DNA of 64,000 bases. Source: Arctopsyche grandis (taxonomy: Eukaryota > Arthropoda > Insecta > Trichoptera > Hydropsychidae). The notes beneath the pieces are model-generated. The model was given only the letters and a program-made list of their open reading frames with translations. It searched no databases and was not told where the DNA came from. Positions 11,784 to 23,786 of this stretch are shown piece by piece. Every line of letters begins with the position of its first letter. Position 1 is the stretch's first letter. The position numbers were made by a program, and so were the translations under genes. The DNA lies in the NCBI RefSeq assembly GCF_051622035.1, contig NC_135356.1, positions 25,512,839 through 25,576,838 of the forward strand, written 5' to 3'.

Positions 11784-12003
11784 ATGTAAAAATATACTTA
11801 CGTGGGAAATGGCGTATATGGGGAATGTCAGAGCTGTTCGGACTACTGCGTGCTCTGCCTTTTAAAGGAGGTGCACATGGTGGACCGGACATTCGTTAGT
11901 CAGCGGCCGTCCCGTCTGGATCTCTCGAGTCGTAGTATAAATACTGTAAGCTGACTTTGAGATTTCACTTGAATTATTAACCTCCCCCCGTCTCTACGCA
12001 ACA
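11784..12003 (+). mobile_element. LTR remnant related to 6488-6883
   Basis: The 3' end (GTCTCTACGCAACA) and the general order of motifs (ACGTGGGAA, GGAGGTGCACATGGT, then a U5-like pyrimidine-rich stretch) match the solo LTR in Rab21. The 5' limit is uncertain and I found no target duplication. Confidence 0.4.
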
Positions 12004-12308
12004 ATAATAATTTCACCTATACCATTGTTCTAGAATTTGAACTTTGCCAATGGGTGGATTTTTTTTTCAAAACATTACCGTTAAATGCTAGTAGGGATAA
12101 AACTACAGTTTTCCTTTGAATTAAAATACATAATACATATATTTTTACATAAGATTGGCCAACGTGATTTACCATATAAATAATTGATACTGGCGATAAA
12201 TAAATTTGCACAATTTTGTGTCGTCAAGCGCTAGACCAAGCAGTTTGACGTTTAGTTTGACAGTTTATCGGCGTTTTGTGCAGAGTCAATTTTGATTCAT
12301 AAAACGAA

Positions 12309-15300
12309 ATGAGTGATAATAAAAATCGCCTCAGCTCCATCGATCCAGACGAATCATTCGCCTCCATCTATTCTGACGTTTCCGGTTTAGTTGACAATGA
12401 TTGTTCAAACTCTTGGTTAAACTACTTGCAGGTTTGGTTCACAATAGGATTCGCTAGCGTTTTGCATTTTGCACTGCAATATTTGAATGTTAATATTACC
12501 ATTTTGCATAAGCGTATCGCATGTGTGAACGATACTCCACATGTTTTGGTATTGCGTGCGAATTTATATGTATACACATGTGTATTGGGGTGTAGTGTTT
12601 GATCCACACGAGTAATGTCAATTCATGAATTGTTTTCATACAATATAATGGCTAGTTCATAAATTTTGTTTTTCGTAAACAATTATTACGATATTTCAAA
12701 TTTCACAAATTTATGTGGGCTTGTTCCGTTACGCAGAACTATATTGAAATTTATGAATATATGTTTTTTCATCAACTATTCAATAAACTTAGATTGATTT
12801 TTGATTTTTAAATGCTTTTTATTATTACGAAATTATGTTCACAATACATCTTATATCTATTTTAGTAACTACTGATCTACTGATCATTTTCTATTTTACA
12901 ATTTAATAAACTTAGATTGGTAATGGGTCTTATTATAGTAATTTCCTGATATTTTAAAATTAATTTTTACTGATGAAAAATATTTTTTTTTAATTTAAAA
13001 AGAAAAATTCTTGTAAAATAATTCGCTTCGTAATATAATTAAAGTTACATATGTATATATGATCTTTTTATTAATCTAGAAAAATGCTCTATTTTAAATT
13101 TCACTAGAAATAAGTCAATTATTACCAATCACTATCAATTAAATCATTCAATCCTTAACACGTCATCTTCTATTAAGGATCTTGGTGTAATACTCAATAA
13201 TAAACTAGATTTCTCTGAACATATTTCTTTTATTACTAACAAAGCATTTAAATCTCTTGGATTCCTACTCCACTCAACAAAACCCTTTAATGATCCTTAT
13301 GTACTTAAATTACTTTATTTTTCCTTTGTAAGGTCTCACCTTGAATTTGCCTCAATTATCTGGTCACCTTTTTATTTATCCCATATTAATTGTATTGAGA
13401 AAGTTCAACTTAAATTTATTAAATCCTCACGCTACCTTTTTCCTACCTATACCCATTCTACTGTTTCCGACATTTTAAAAATCCTTTCTTTTAACAATCT
13501 TTCTGTCAGGCGACGACATACTGATGCTATATTCTTCTTTAAGCTCATAAATGGTTTCCTTGATTGTTCTGATTTACTGAATAAGGTTAATTTCAGAATC
13601 CCAGTTCGGTACTCTAGACGCGTTGCACTCTTTTCACTTGATCCTTTCAATACTAATTCCCAAAAATATTTTTATCTGCAGCGCGTTTTTCGTATGTTTA
13701 ACGGAGAGCTGAATGAGGTTGATCTATTTGGTATTTCCCTACATCAATTCAGGTCTAACATCAAGAGAATCTTGACCGATTGATTCATTTCTTCTCCTAT
13801 TCTATTTTTCCAATATTTCCAATATTTTTATACTTTAGTTTAGTTATGTAATGTGCTATTTAATCATATTATAGCTTTTATTATTTTCCTTTTCATTTGT
13901 TTATTTTGTATTTACCTTTTTCATTTGTTTAATATTTGTAAATTTCAATTTCTTCTTATATTCTATTTTATAACCTTTTCCCAATATTTTAATACTATAG
14001 TTTAATTATGCAATGTTCTACATATTTTGTCATGCCTTTATTCTTTACTTTTTAATTTGTTTTCCTTATATTTATCTTTTTCATTTTTGTAAAAATCTAT
14101 TATTGGACTCGGATGTTACATATATTATATATTTACTATTTGTTTTTTTATACATATCTATGTACATCCCGTTGTCTGTTGATTTTTCTATAAATAAAAT
14201 AAAATAAATATATGTACATACTTTATCGAGTAATGAAATCATCTTAATAATGTACATATATTTAAAAGCAGCAATTAGTCATTAATAATTTTTTGTGATT
14301 ATTATGAACCCAATTTTAATATGAAATAATATTGGGTTTAAATGGGATATGATAATTAAAAATTTGGTTAAATATATCAGCACACTTTCAATTTTATATA
14401 AATATGTATGTATGTATGTTGATTTTTATATGTTAAAGCATTGCACTTTACACTTTCAGACGCTAAATGGATTATGTGCTGCAAGCGCCCGATTGGCGGG
14501 AAGTCTGCGCAGATTACCCACAAAACTAGGCAACGATTTATATAATGTAGAATCGCCTGGAATCAAGGATTGGGAAACCATTACGCACGCTCTATTTGAA
14601 TCTACCGTTGCCGTGCACACTCAAACACTCCCTGCGCTTAAATCCCTTAACATCAATCATCAAGAACATTACACTGTAGACCAGTCCTATCAAGTAATTA
14701 CATTTAAAATTAATAATGTTTACAATATCGTCGTATATATAGAATAAATAACTTTTACGTTACAGCAAAAGGTCATCGAAAATATACTGTCTGTTATAAA
14801 TTTACAATATCGATTTTGCATGACGAGCTATGAAAAGCTGGCAATGATCGCCGACAGCGGTTATAACAAGTTGGATTTACACGACGACCATGCGGGTGTG
14901 TATCCTCGGATGCACAATCTGACATCGTCGTGTCACGGTGACAACTCAATACCTTGTCTATATCCATTGCAAAACGATTCGTTGCAGTCGTCGCTGAGCG
15001 GATCGAAAGTCAATTTGGAGCGGACTGTTGGCGAGTCCCGAGATAGTCTGTGTTTGTTTCCACAAAATCAATGCAACGAGAATTACAATTGCAACCCAAG
15101 GGACTTAAGCGGTGGCTTGGCTGGAAAAGATCCACTGCAGTTCGACCAGAGAAACCCCACTTTCGGTCCGCTCCAGCAAAACTTTTCACTGTGTCCAGAT
15201 TCACGGTTCGCTCAATTTCTTAATGGGCGCAATATCAATATACCCAACTCCCCGTACAGTTCTGAATCTTCGCAGAGTCCTATTGGAAAGTTTTTAGATA

Positions 15301-18028
15301 TGAGGTAAGCATAGGTCAAAAAAATGGCTGTTTATTCATATATAAAAAGCATCTCTATAAAATAGAAATGAAACTAACGTTGTAAAAAAATGACTGAAAC
15401 ATCATTGTGAACAAAATAGAAATCGAATCATTTATGGATTAATGTTCTTTATGATAAAATACATGATATATTAACCTTTTGCAGTTTTGTTGTTTCAAAC
15501 ACTACAAAATAAAAATCCTGGGATATTATATTATTCCATTATTACATTTTTTTCGACTTTTGTAAAATTATGAAACATATGTTTACAGCGTTGTTTTATT
15601 TTAACTCTTCGGTTAAAACCAGGGCTGTGGAGTCAGAGTCGTAGTCGCAGAGTCGAAGCATTTCATTTCAACGACTCTGACTCCTTTTTACTAGCCTCTT
15701 TTCAGCTTGTTATTATTTTCTTTAATTAATAAAATAACGGTATGTGTCAACTAGTCTCCAATTTTATTGAAATAAATCCGCTAATAAATTGTAACTTAAC
15801 TATTTCTTTATTAAAATTATGAATTTAAATTAAATTATAAATAAAATCGTTGAATTGAGCGTTTTTGATGTTTTGTGCTCAAAACTGATTTTTTCTCATA
15901 CTTTTTTATTCTCAATTTTTATTAGATAGATTTTTTTTGTGTATGAAATTCAATTCATTGTTCTGATTTTGACATCTCAATTATCTGTTTTTGTTACAAA
16001 AAAAATGTATATGTATGTATATACGATTCGGTGATTATTCTGCAAAAAGCGATCTCGCGCAAGTCACCAATAATCTCGATCGAAATTCCATCACGCGAAC
16101 TACTGTACTAACGAGAACTCGAGTGCCAGATGTTCCGTGATCTAGATTCAAGTGACTTGCGTGAGATTGCTTTTTGCGGAATAATCCGTTTACCGTATGT
16201 ACACACCGTGTCCGGACATTTCATCGCACGACCATTTCATCACGGTGGCTTTTTATCGCAGGGACAACTCACTGATGTATTTCATGCAAATATGTTTGAT
16301 CCACAATATTAATCTTTAATTTTTATGTTGACTCCTTTTTGGAATGTATATATATTCAAATATTTGAAGCAATGAGCTTTTGAATCATACATATGTATGT
16401 AGTAACTTTCAACAAAACAATAAATTATATATATTTTTTTGAAATTTTTTACTGCCGTATAAATATACAGATTAAAAAGTAGTTGCATGAAATCTGTCGG
16501 CGAGTTGTCTGTATACACAATTGCATTAATATATAGTTGATGTTAAGTTAAATTACAGATCCACTTTTGTCATGACTTTATTCACATTCTTGACAAAATT
16601 TTACAATATTTTATTCAATAATATCAATATAATTACAGAAATACCAGATATCCTGATACAACGCGAGGAAATATTCAAGCCAAATTTCTATCTAAGAACA
16701 TACCGCCAAGTAATTTACAACGTGGTTTAAATTCGCCTTCCATGTCAGGATTACAACGCCAAGCCCAATCAGCACAACTTCGACGTTGGTCAGAAGTTGC
16801 TGCTCATGGAGTATGCTTTTCTTATTAACTTAATAAATAATATTTTACTATTGTAAAGATATGATCAAAATCACCCAAATTATCTCTTTTGATATGGCAT
16901 TAACTTCATTTACCGATTTAAATTGCAGGTGAGTGAGCGTCCCGATGATTCTGGAAATATCCGAAGATGGTCAGTTCCCTGGGACGGAGGTCAGCCTCCA
17001 CTTTCAAACAGCCCTGGTAATTTTGAACTAATGTTATGTTGTTGGTTTGCGTGGATCAAATGGTGTATTTAATTTGATCATTCTTTTCAGGATATTGGAA
17101 CGACAGCAGCAAATATAATTCTAAAGATAAAGTTTGGATTGAAGAGCAAGATTCTTTAGACACTGCCATACTTCTTCTATCTTATCGGACAACACATAAA
17201 GGTTTTAATTTTCATTGAAGGATTATGTGTATATTTTGATATTATTCTTGTATGCAGTCTATTATTCTGTTGTGCATTACTTTATTAATTAAATTTAAAG
17301 AAAATCATAAAAAATGTATATGCTGAAGTCAAGCTGCTTCTAAACTTTTCCATTAATTTGTATACCTGTTGTTAATTTATACTGTTTTGAACATTATACT
17401 AACATTCTACTATTAATTTAAGATTTTCATATCAAATTCAGTATGTACTGACAACTTAGTAAGCAGATAAATACTTCTTTCATGTATTATGTTTGTTTAT
17501 TATGTTAACTTTGGTGTTTTCCATTCAAATTTAACTACATGCGTTCGTACATAGGACAGTGTAGACTGCATACAACGAATTTAGACCAATAGAATAAACA
17601 TTATTTAAATTCTTATTATTTTTAGGCTCGGCTGAAAAACATTCAACTGCAGGGGAACAATTTCATAAACGTCAATGCACTACAGAGGTAGAGTATTATC
17701 GTAAATACTAGTGGCATTATTAATATGAAACGGTGTTTAACAGTAACGAACTGTCTAGAAAATTTGATGTACAATTTTTGCCAACGGGGCATTTCGAAAA
17801 TTGCTTTGTTGCGAATACATTAATGGAATTTTCCATTTGATTGCAAGCTTGGTATTATATTGTTGGATTTGATGCGCTTGCATTTCACGTCTGACATGTT
17901 GCAAGATAATTTGATTTAAACTATTTGACACATTGTCTATATTTTTTTAGGGTGCGACTCGGGCATATTCTATATGGAGCGGCAGTGGAACATTTCCATT
18001 CCTACAGCTTTCTGAATCTCCTGAATAA
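12309..18028 (+). CDS. Uncharacterised 468-aa protein with two RRWS motifs
   Basis: Eight coding exons: 12309-12431, 14460-14693, 14766-15304, 16639-16810, 16929-17016, 17091-17201, 17626-17687 and 17951-18028. All junctions are GT-AG, the phases agree, and the total is 1407 bp including the stop. The N-terminal half looks helical and ordered (SWLNYLQTLNGLCAASARL, then KVIENILSVINLQYRFC). A long Ser/Asn/Gln-rich stretch follows in exon 3. Residues 347-350 and 368-371 both read RRWS, a basophilic-kinase (R-R-x-S) or 14-3-3-type site. The protein has no signal peptide or membrane segment. I do not recognise the family. The start is the first ATG of the open frame; an upstream non-coding exon is possible. 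It lies divergently from Rab21, 4.6 kb away. Confidence 0.8.
12810..12904 (+). repeat. About 97-bp interspersed repeat, copy 2 of 3
   Basis: Same sequence as 2459-2555 with a few differences (for example agtaact for atagct). It lies in intron 1 of the 468-aa gene. Confidence 0.65.
13057..14210 (+). mobile_element. 5'-truncated jockey/CR1-type LINE, 3' part
   Basis: From about 13057 a frame stays open for roughly 240 codons, to the stop at 13780-13782. It has no ATG near its start, as expected for a 5'-truncated insertion. The protein has the post-palm part of a non-LTR reverse transcriptase (INLEKCSILNF, SIKDLGVILNNKLDF, LLYFSFVRSHLEFASIIW) and then the C-terminal region (RRHTDAIFFFKLINGF, IPVRYSRR). 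An AT-rich 3' UTR of about 420 bp ends in an ataaaataaaataaa tail near 14190-14207. Absence of stops suggests a fairly recent insertion. It lies in intron 1 of the 468-aa gene. Confidence 0.75.
15615..15690. repeat. Degenerate 'gagtcagagtcg' repeat
   Basis: A run of GAGTC/GACTC units (CTGTGGAGTCAGAGTCG, then ACGACTCTGACTCC) forms a short inverted repeat. A related run lies at about 11385-11425 (ACGACTCCGACTC). Such runs are common scattered repeats in arthropod genomes. It lies in intron 3 of the 468-aa gene. Confidence 0.45.
16025..16192 (+). mobile_element. MITE of family M1 (short form)
   Basis: Long terminal inverted repeats are clear: GGTGATTATTCTGCAAAAAG at the left and CTTTTTGCGGAATAATCC at the right, with an AGTCAC/GTGACT inner continuation. 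The core ACGAGAACTCGAGTGCCA is shared with the copy at 54074. It lies in intron 3 of the 468-aa gene. Confidence 0.75.
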
Positions 18029-18205
18029 TCATTGATTTTAAGATATATGTAATATGTACATATGTATGTATGTGTACATACATATAATGTTCAATGTTTA
18101 TTTTATTAAATATAAGAACAATTAAGGATTTATGAGAGGACAAATTTTGTGATGTTATAAGCGGCACTAAGCCTTCTTATATACATATTATAATATATTC
18201 TGATT

Positions 18206-18434
18206 GGTTCCCGGAAAAATGCACCCAGATGCACTGAATAGTGGCGCAGTCATAAGAAATCCTAGTTTTTGAAGGCGTTCAAGTAAAACTCACGCAATAG
18301 AATTTCACAAAAGGGTCAACACCCTTGGATAACATACAAATTTGTAGAATTCTATTGTTAGTTCTTCTTGAGCCCCTTTGAAAGTTTGGATGTCTCGAAA
18401 ATGGGGCTCTCTTGGGTGCATTTATCCGATCATA
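18206..18434 (+). mobile_element. Inverted-repeat element flanked by 9-bp direct repeat
   Basis: ATTCTGATT occurs at 18197-18205 and at 18435-18443, directly flanking the segment. The ends are partly inverted (AAAAATGCACCC at the left, GGGTGCATTTAT at the right), and inner blocks GGCGTTCAAG and CTTGAGCCCC are also imperfectly inverted. A short relative is at 8709-8801. The length of the flanking repeat would suit a hAT-like origin (8 bp), but the terminal bases are not typical. Confidence 0.5.
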
Positions 18435-18443
18435 ATTCTGATT

Positions 18444-19729
18444 GATACAGTAATATAAATAATGAATTTTTACTAGGTATATTAATTAATCTTTTCTCTC
18501 AATGTTTGTTGTATGTATGTGCTAAAACAATTATTTGATAACATATCTAATTTTATACGTAACATTTTTATTAAATGATTTTTAAATCCATTCGTACAGG
18601 TGAATTAAAAAACCTGTTATTAAAATAAATAAAGAAGGTTGAGGAAGGTTTATTTTTGTTTTATTTTTCAACTGTCTTGGTTTTAGAATAAATTTGCATA
18701 TTTTACAGATAATGTTAAAATTATCTATTAAAAATCTATTGTATTGAACAGCATTGAACTAGAATATGTTTGATGGAACATTTTACAGGGTTATAAAAAC
18801 TTTTTCTGGGCTATATATTTTCTTACTTACCTTGAAAAATAATAGTAATCGTAAGTGAAAGTAAGAAGAGGTTAGAAATTAGCTTGGGTTCAATTTATTT
18901 TTTTATGAATCTTGTAAAACCTCAATTTTTATAATATAAATATTTGTTATTCTTCTTAAAAATTAAATTGTCAAACTAAATGAAAAATTTGCATTCTAAA
19001 CTAGTAGATATATTGATAGAATGCTGATTGTTCTCATACAACTTAAAGACAGGTAGTCATGTAAGAACAATGATTAGTTGTTTAATTGTTTTATAATAAC
19101 GTTTTGTTTTTGATTACAAGAGGTTTTAACTAAATTTCAAAGTTTGAATTTTTAAGAAATGTGCCAAAGCAATTGAATTTGTCATTGTTCTACATACATA
19201 TTTGTTTAATCTATTTGAAAAAATAATACTTGTACATAAAAAAGATTTTGTTAAAATCACTAGGTCAAATATTGTAATGACTTTTTGGCCTAGATAGTGA
19301 TCAATTTCATCTTGCATTAAGCTTGGTTCATCTACTTGGAAGGGTCGTAATTAAAACAATCATATACAAAACAAAATGTTCTGTGAATAATATACTTAAA
19401 TTTGAAAAATTAAAGCGTACATTTGTATCTATATGAAGGGTGGAGGGCATGGCACTCCTCTTCTCGGATCCTCGTATGGTCGTCAATGGGACTTCACTTT
19501 TAGTATATGTTGAGGGTGGTTTTCTGATGTGAAGTCATTGGGGAATATTATGAAGTCATCTATTGCGCATGAACGTAGAATTTATTGCATGAGAATATTA
19601 GTTTTTTTTTTATTTTATCTTTAATTTATACTAGGAAGGTTTAATAGGTAACCCCAATGCGCCGTCCTGGTCAGAAACATTGTACATTTCATACAAATAT
19701 TGTTAGTATTATACAAATTTCATAAATAT
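18444..19729. other. Region downstream of the 468-aa gene, no gene seen
   Basis: AT-rich sequence with no supported exon. At 19625-19690, read on the minus strand, a piece resembles the 3' part of the SINE at 33197-33471 (GCGC-ATTGGGGT block next to an aggaagg motif). Confidence 0.4.
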
Positions 19730-20332
19730 GGTTCGGTGATTATTGGTCACAAAGCGCTCGCCTAAGGGCCTCAGCACACACATTGAGGGGGGAAGCCGCA
19801 ATCCGCCTCGATCGTAACAATTTTAAAAATTTCGTCCTATGCTCGTCTCTTTGCGGTCCTATCACTGTAGTTTTTATCTTTCAAGCCCCAAAGGCATACT
19901 CTACTTTGAACTTCAAAAATGAATCGACCGGTGTAGAACATCGTGTCGTACTCAAGCTATATATACACGAATGCGCGTGCCGACGACCGACTGACAATCG
20001 CATGCGGAATTGAAACATCCGCAGAGGTCTGCGGTTTGCACGACGGGCTTGCGGGCGGTCCGCATAGTGTGGCGGCTATCACTCATTTATATGAAAACAG
20101 ACGTACTGGTGTACGTAACGGGAGAACCGCACCGGACGGTTCGGTAAGTGTGCTGAGGTCCTAAAAGTCACTAAAATCTCTATAACGGATCATCTGGCAG
20201 CCGAAAAGTCCATCATACTAATGATAACTATCATACTAACGATAACTCAAGTGGCAAATATTTCGTATTCACGAATTTCATGGCAAAAATTGTCTGTTGG
20301 GCGATCGTGATGTGACTAATAATCCAATTACT
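19730..20332 (+). mobile_element. MITE of family M1 interrupted by a PIF/Harbinger-like MITE
   Basis: The left part (19730-19765, GGTTCGGTGATTATTGG to CTCGCC) and right part (20162-20332, AAGTCAC onward to GGGCGATCG) together make one normal M1 copy once the inner insertion at 19766-20161 is removed. Confidence 0.75.
19766..20161. mobile_element. PIF/Harbinger-like MITE with TAA target duplication
   Basis: The termini are inverted (GGGCCTCAGCACACAC at the left, GTGTGCTGAGGTCC at the right) and are flanked by TAA on both sides (19763-19765 and 20162-20164). A 3-bp TWA target duplication is the hallmark of PIF/Harbinger elements. The filled-site and empty-site comparison with the M1 copy at 11129 supports the boundaries. 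The inside is richer in G+C than the surroundings and has no transposase. Confidence 0.75.
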
Positions 20333-20499
20333 GGTTATTATTTACAGTGATATTTTCAAATAAAATTACAAAAAACGAATTTTTTCAATAAATTTTCAAG
20401 AACTGATATATTATTAAATTTTTAAAATATAATATTTGACGACAGTTAATATAGAACTGTGTATATATTTTATCAATGTCAAAAATGCTATCAATCGTG

Positions 20500-21180
20500 C
20501 ACACCGAAAAATCATCTGTCAATTGGTACAATCGCTATTTTTCACGTAGATAACCCTGTCAAGGCACTTGCACCGCAGCGTGGGTAATAAGCTCGCAGTT
20601 ATAGCACTCAGTGACGTCACAGCGCAGTACGGCAACGAGGTACGAAACCACACATAGAGTCAACTAGCCACGCTAATGCGTGTTATAACAGCAGGCGTGC
20701 ATGTGCGCGGTGTTGCCATACTCTCGGCTGTCTATTTGAGCGGCAGTTGGCGCTAACCCTGCCATACTCCGTCGACGTCTCGCCGAGTCCGCTAGTGTTC
20801 CTTCATCTCCAGCTCCTGTCGCGAAGGTGAGTCCGTCATCCCCTATCTCTTGAGCTGGCGACTCCGCCCCGTTGCCTTTCATTCATCACAGTCCGACCCT
20901 CGTCGGTTGAAGGTCTCCCCAGTGTGCCAATCGATCCGCAACTCCACCTGCCCTCATGTCTCCATGCGCCATGTCTCCAGGCACCGCACATCACTGTACC
21001 CTCGATTGTCAACTCGCGCCCACTCGATCTGATGGTCCAGGGTGAGTCTGCGACGAAATAAACGCAGGTTCACTCTCGCGAGGGTCGATCGATCGCACCA
21101 TTCACGGGCTCAGGCACGTCGACTTACCGCTCGGCACATTCCGTACGCCATTCGCCACGATGGTGAAATTTTGGCGCATT
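20500..21180. other. GC-rich block, possible LTR or promoter remnant
   Basis: Base composition changes sharply here. The block holds a TGACGTCA palindrome (20612-20619), a gttataaca element near 20683, and an aataaa at about 21057, an order that would fit the U3-R-U5 of a retroviral-type LTR. I could not find matching ends or a target duplication, and no coding frame is convincing. A CpG-rich promoter remnant is the alternative. Confidence 0.3.
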
Positions 21181-21933
21181 TTAACTAGGAACACAATGGC
21201 CCGTTTGCAACAGCGAATGTTATTGAATCCCAATTGAATTATTACTACCATATTGTTCCACAAACATCAATGACATGTACAATGGGCGATAGGGGCGATC
21301 GACCCCCTCCCCATTAACCCATTTACAGCCGACCACACTTTGCATGCTGCGTATTAAACCTGCCAATATTTTTCACACACTACAAGGTGCGGCAAAAGTC
21401 CCTTTACTATTTCAATAAACCATAATTCTTTTTGCTGCTGAATCGTTTCCAATTTTCATTTTCATTTTACGAATATGTCTCTTCAGTTTTCGTTTCAATA
21501 TGGAACCGGCCATTTTCGATTACAAAACACATCAATAGGATTTATGGGAGGTGACATTGGATCTGCGCATTACCTACAATTTATGTAAGTCTGAACAATA
21601 TGGATCTCAATTGGCTTAAAAAAAAAAAGATAGGAATCGCAAAGGATGACCTCGAACGATATCACAAAGAACGGTTGGCTATAAAGCAATGGAAAATTCT
21701 ATAAAATACGACACATGGTTCAAATTTGCGTAGTATAATTTTTGGACATTATGTAAAAAATGTCGAACAATATGCTCACTTTTTTTAATTCCGTTCGTAA
21801 GTTATATGAAAAATAAATTATAAGAGGACTTTTTCTTAATCCTTTGAATGCTGATCTACGCCAATCAGTGTTTTGCCAACAAATCCATCAGCTTGAATTA
21901 CGCCGACGGACGTTGTTTTTTAAAAATAATCAA

Positions 21934-22170
21934 GAATACTACCCGCTACGCCTTTCCAGGTAGCATTGAACATGGATCGTGTAATTCGTGCTAACGTTTA
22001 TAAAGACTGGTTTACACTGGAATTTCTGAATTTATAACCATAGCAGAATTTATCGATGGAAATCCCCAACTGCGGAGTATTTTAGATTGTGAGCATTACA
22101 TTTTAAGAACAATGAAGAAGATGGAACTAGTTTTGGAAAAATATATTCTTCAATAGACTTCCTTTGTTCA
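21934..22170 (+). pseudogene. Captured coding-like fragment, copy 2 (degenerate)
   Basis: This is the opposite-strand partner of 10797-11006: GAATACTACCCGCTACGCC, then TTTCCAGGTAGCATTG, and a shared end before CTTCCTTTGTT. An extra block of about 35 bp after ATGGATCGTG breaks the reading frame that is open in copy 1. It joins the M2 element at 22175 by the same junction. Confidence 0.45.
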
Positions 22171-22174
22171 TTAT

Positions 22175-22381
22175 GGGTCTACCCCTCCCGTATAAATGTG
22201 CGCGCGCAGACTACGGGAGGAAAAACCTGTTCCTGTTGTATCCTGCTCGCGCAAATTAAGTGAGTATGTACCGATTACCATGCACCCTTTTTTTTGATCT
22301 CTCGACTTAAGATCTTTCGATCTTCGCCTTCCGATATTTGGTTTTTCGTGCATTTCACATTCGATCCCGTGAGGTGCACCC
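22175..22381 (+). mobile_element. M2 element, single-arm copy
   Basis: It starts GGGTCTACC and ends GTGAGGTGCACCC, so a short terminal inverted repeat encloses one M2 arm. The inner blocks (GAGGAAAAACCTGTTCC, GCTCGCGCAAATTAAGTGAG) match the hairpin at 10406-10790. Confidence 0.7.
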
Positions 22382-22617
22382 GTTTATTATATATTTTATT
22401 TATATTATATATTTTAAACACACACCTTTACAAAACTCGAAATCCTCGGCGGTAGTGATCTAGGGTTTGTTTGGATTAGCTACAATTTTTTTAGACTTAT
22501 TACCAAATCGAATTATTTCTAAATAATTCTATTTGGAAATGTTGACGAAATTTTCAGCGTGGCGGGCTTTCAACAGAAACGACGTCAGCACTCGGAGGGT
22601 TGACCTTACATCTATTA

Positions 22618-23205
22618 CACTCCAAGTGTTCACTCCGGTTCATTCATGAACATACTATAATAGTTTGTTCACAAGCGAACAATAGGTTTAAAAGTCAAAA
22701 GCTATCTTCAAATATGTAGATTCGGAACATTGTGTATTTAAAATGGGAAATTCGGTGGAAACCACATTACAACCAGTGGCGGCTCGTCTATATGGAGTGC
22801 GGGCTACAGCCCTCCCAGTATAGTACAAATGCATGCTATTTTTGCCGTCCATATAGACTTCCTAGTATAGTATTTGTCTGCATTTGATCACCGGTATGGT
22901 CAACGAGCTACTACAGTCCGATTAATCTCTGGAGCCCCCCCTATGAATTCTCGCGAGCCGCCACTGATTACAACATTGCTATAATTTCCGTTTGTGTTGA
23001 TCTTTTACAAGCCTCGTATTAGGTTGCATTCGCTTTTTAAATTATTTCAACCCAGACATACATACATAGAATACAGTTTGTGCATGAACAAACTATGTAG
23101 TTCGTTTGTCGATTTGTTCTTTTGTGTACAGTTTAACTGGCCAGATTGGTTTGTGTATGACCAAACTAGTATGTTCATGAACAAACGAAATGTACACTTG
23201 GACTG
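22618..23205. mobile_element. Inverted-repeat element family A, with nested hAT MITE
   Basis: The left end (CCAAGTGTTCAC, then TTCATGAACATACTA) and right end (TAGTATGTTCATGAACAAAC, then TGTACACTTGGACTG) are inverted repeats of about 60 bp. An inner part matches 2262-2400. A 193-bp hAT-like MITE is inserted at 22774. Confidence 0.65.
22774..22966. mobile_element. hAT-like MITE with 8-bp target duplication
   Basis: The element begins CAGTGGCGGCTCG and ends CGAGCCGCCACTG, a perfect 13-bp terminal inverted repeat. It is flanked by the 8-bp direct repeat ATTACAAC (22766-22773 and 22967-22974). An 8-bp duplication with CAGTGG-type ends is typical of hAT. It carries no transposase. Confidence 0.9.
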
Positions 23206-23786
23206 TAAAGTTATAAATTTTTTTTTATTTTACACATTTAGAACGATCTAACGATTAGTGTGTTGTTGCTTCATATTACGTTTAATAAAATTGACAAATG
23301 TTTATCCAATCCAAGGTATTGAACGGATCAAAACCATACATACATACATACTAAATGCGTTGAATGTCAGGGAAGCTGATAAATAACCTTTTTAAAATTT
23401 ATTTATACACCCATTTTAGCGGTTTATACGCAATAAATATTTAACACATGGGGATTTGTTTTGACTCGATATACATATACATTTTCTATTTCTTTGAATT
23501 GCATTGTTCATAATATATGTACATAAGTTGGCTCGTTTGTTTATTTTGCTCAAGGAAAACACCCATTACTTCATACCAATACCGAATACCCCCATAGGAG
23601 GAGCGAATTATTCTACAAACTTCTTAAAATAATCCATTCCCTGAACAGCTGCTGGCAATATAGAAGCGATTGTTCAGTACAAGACCAACATTTTGAATTC
23701 TTCAATCATTATGATGAATCGTTAATATGACACCATATTAACCTGATTTGTAACAGTGTTTTTTATCAAAAATATTTTTCCGCAAA

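Noticed and set aside
19783-20164. Frames of 73-76 codons
   Set aside because: They lie wholly in the PIF/Harbinger-like MITE and its M1 host.
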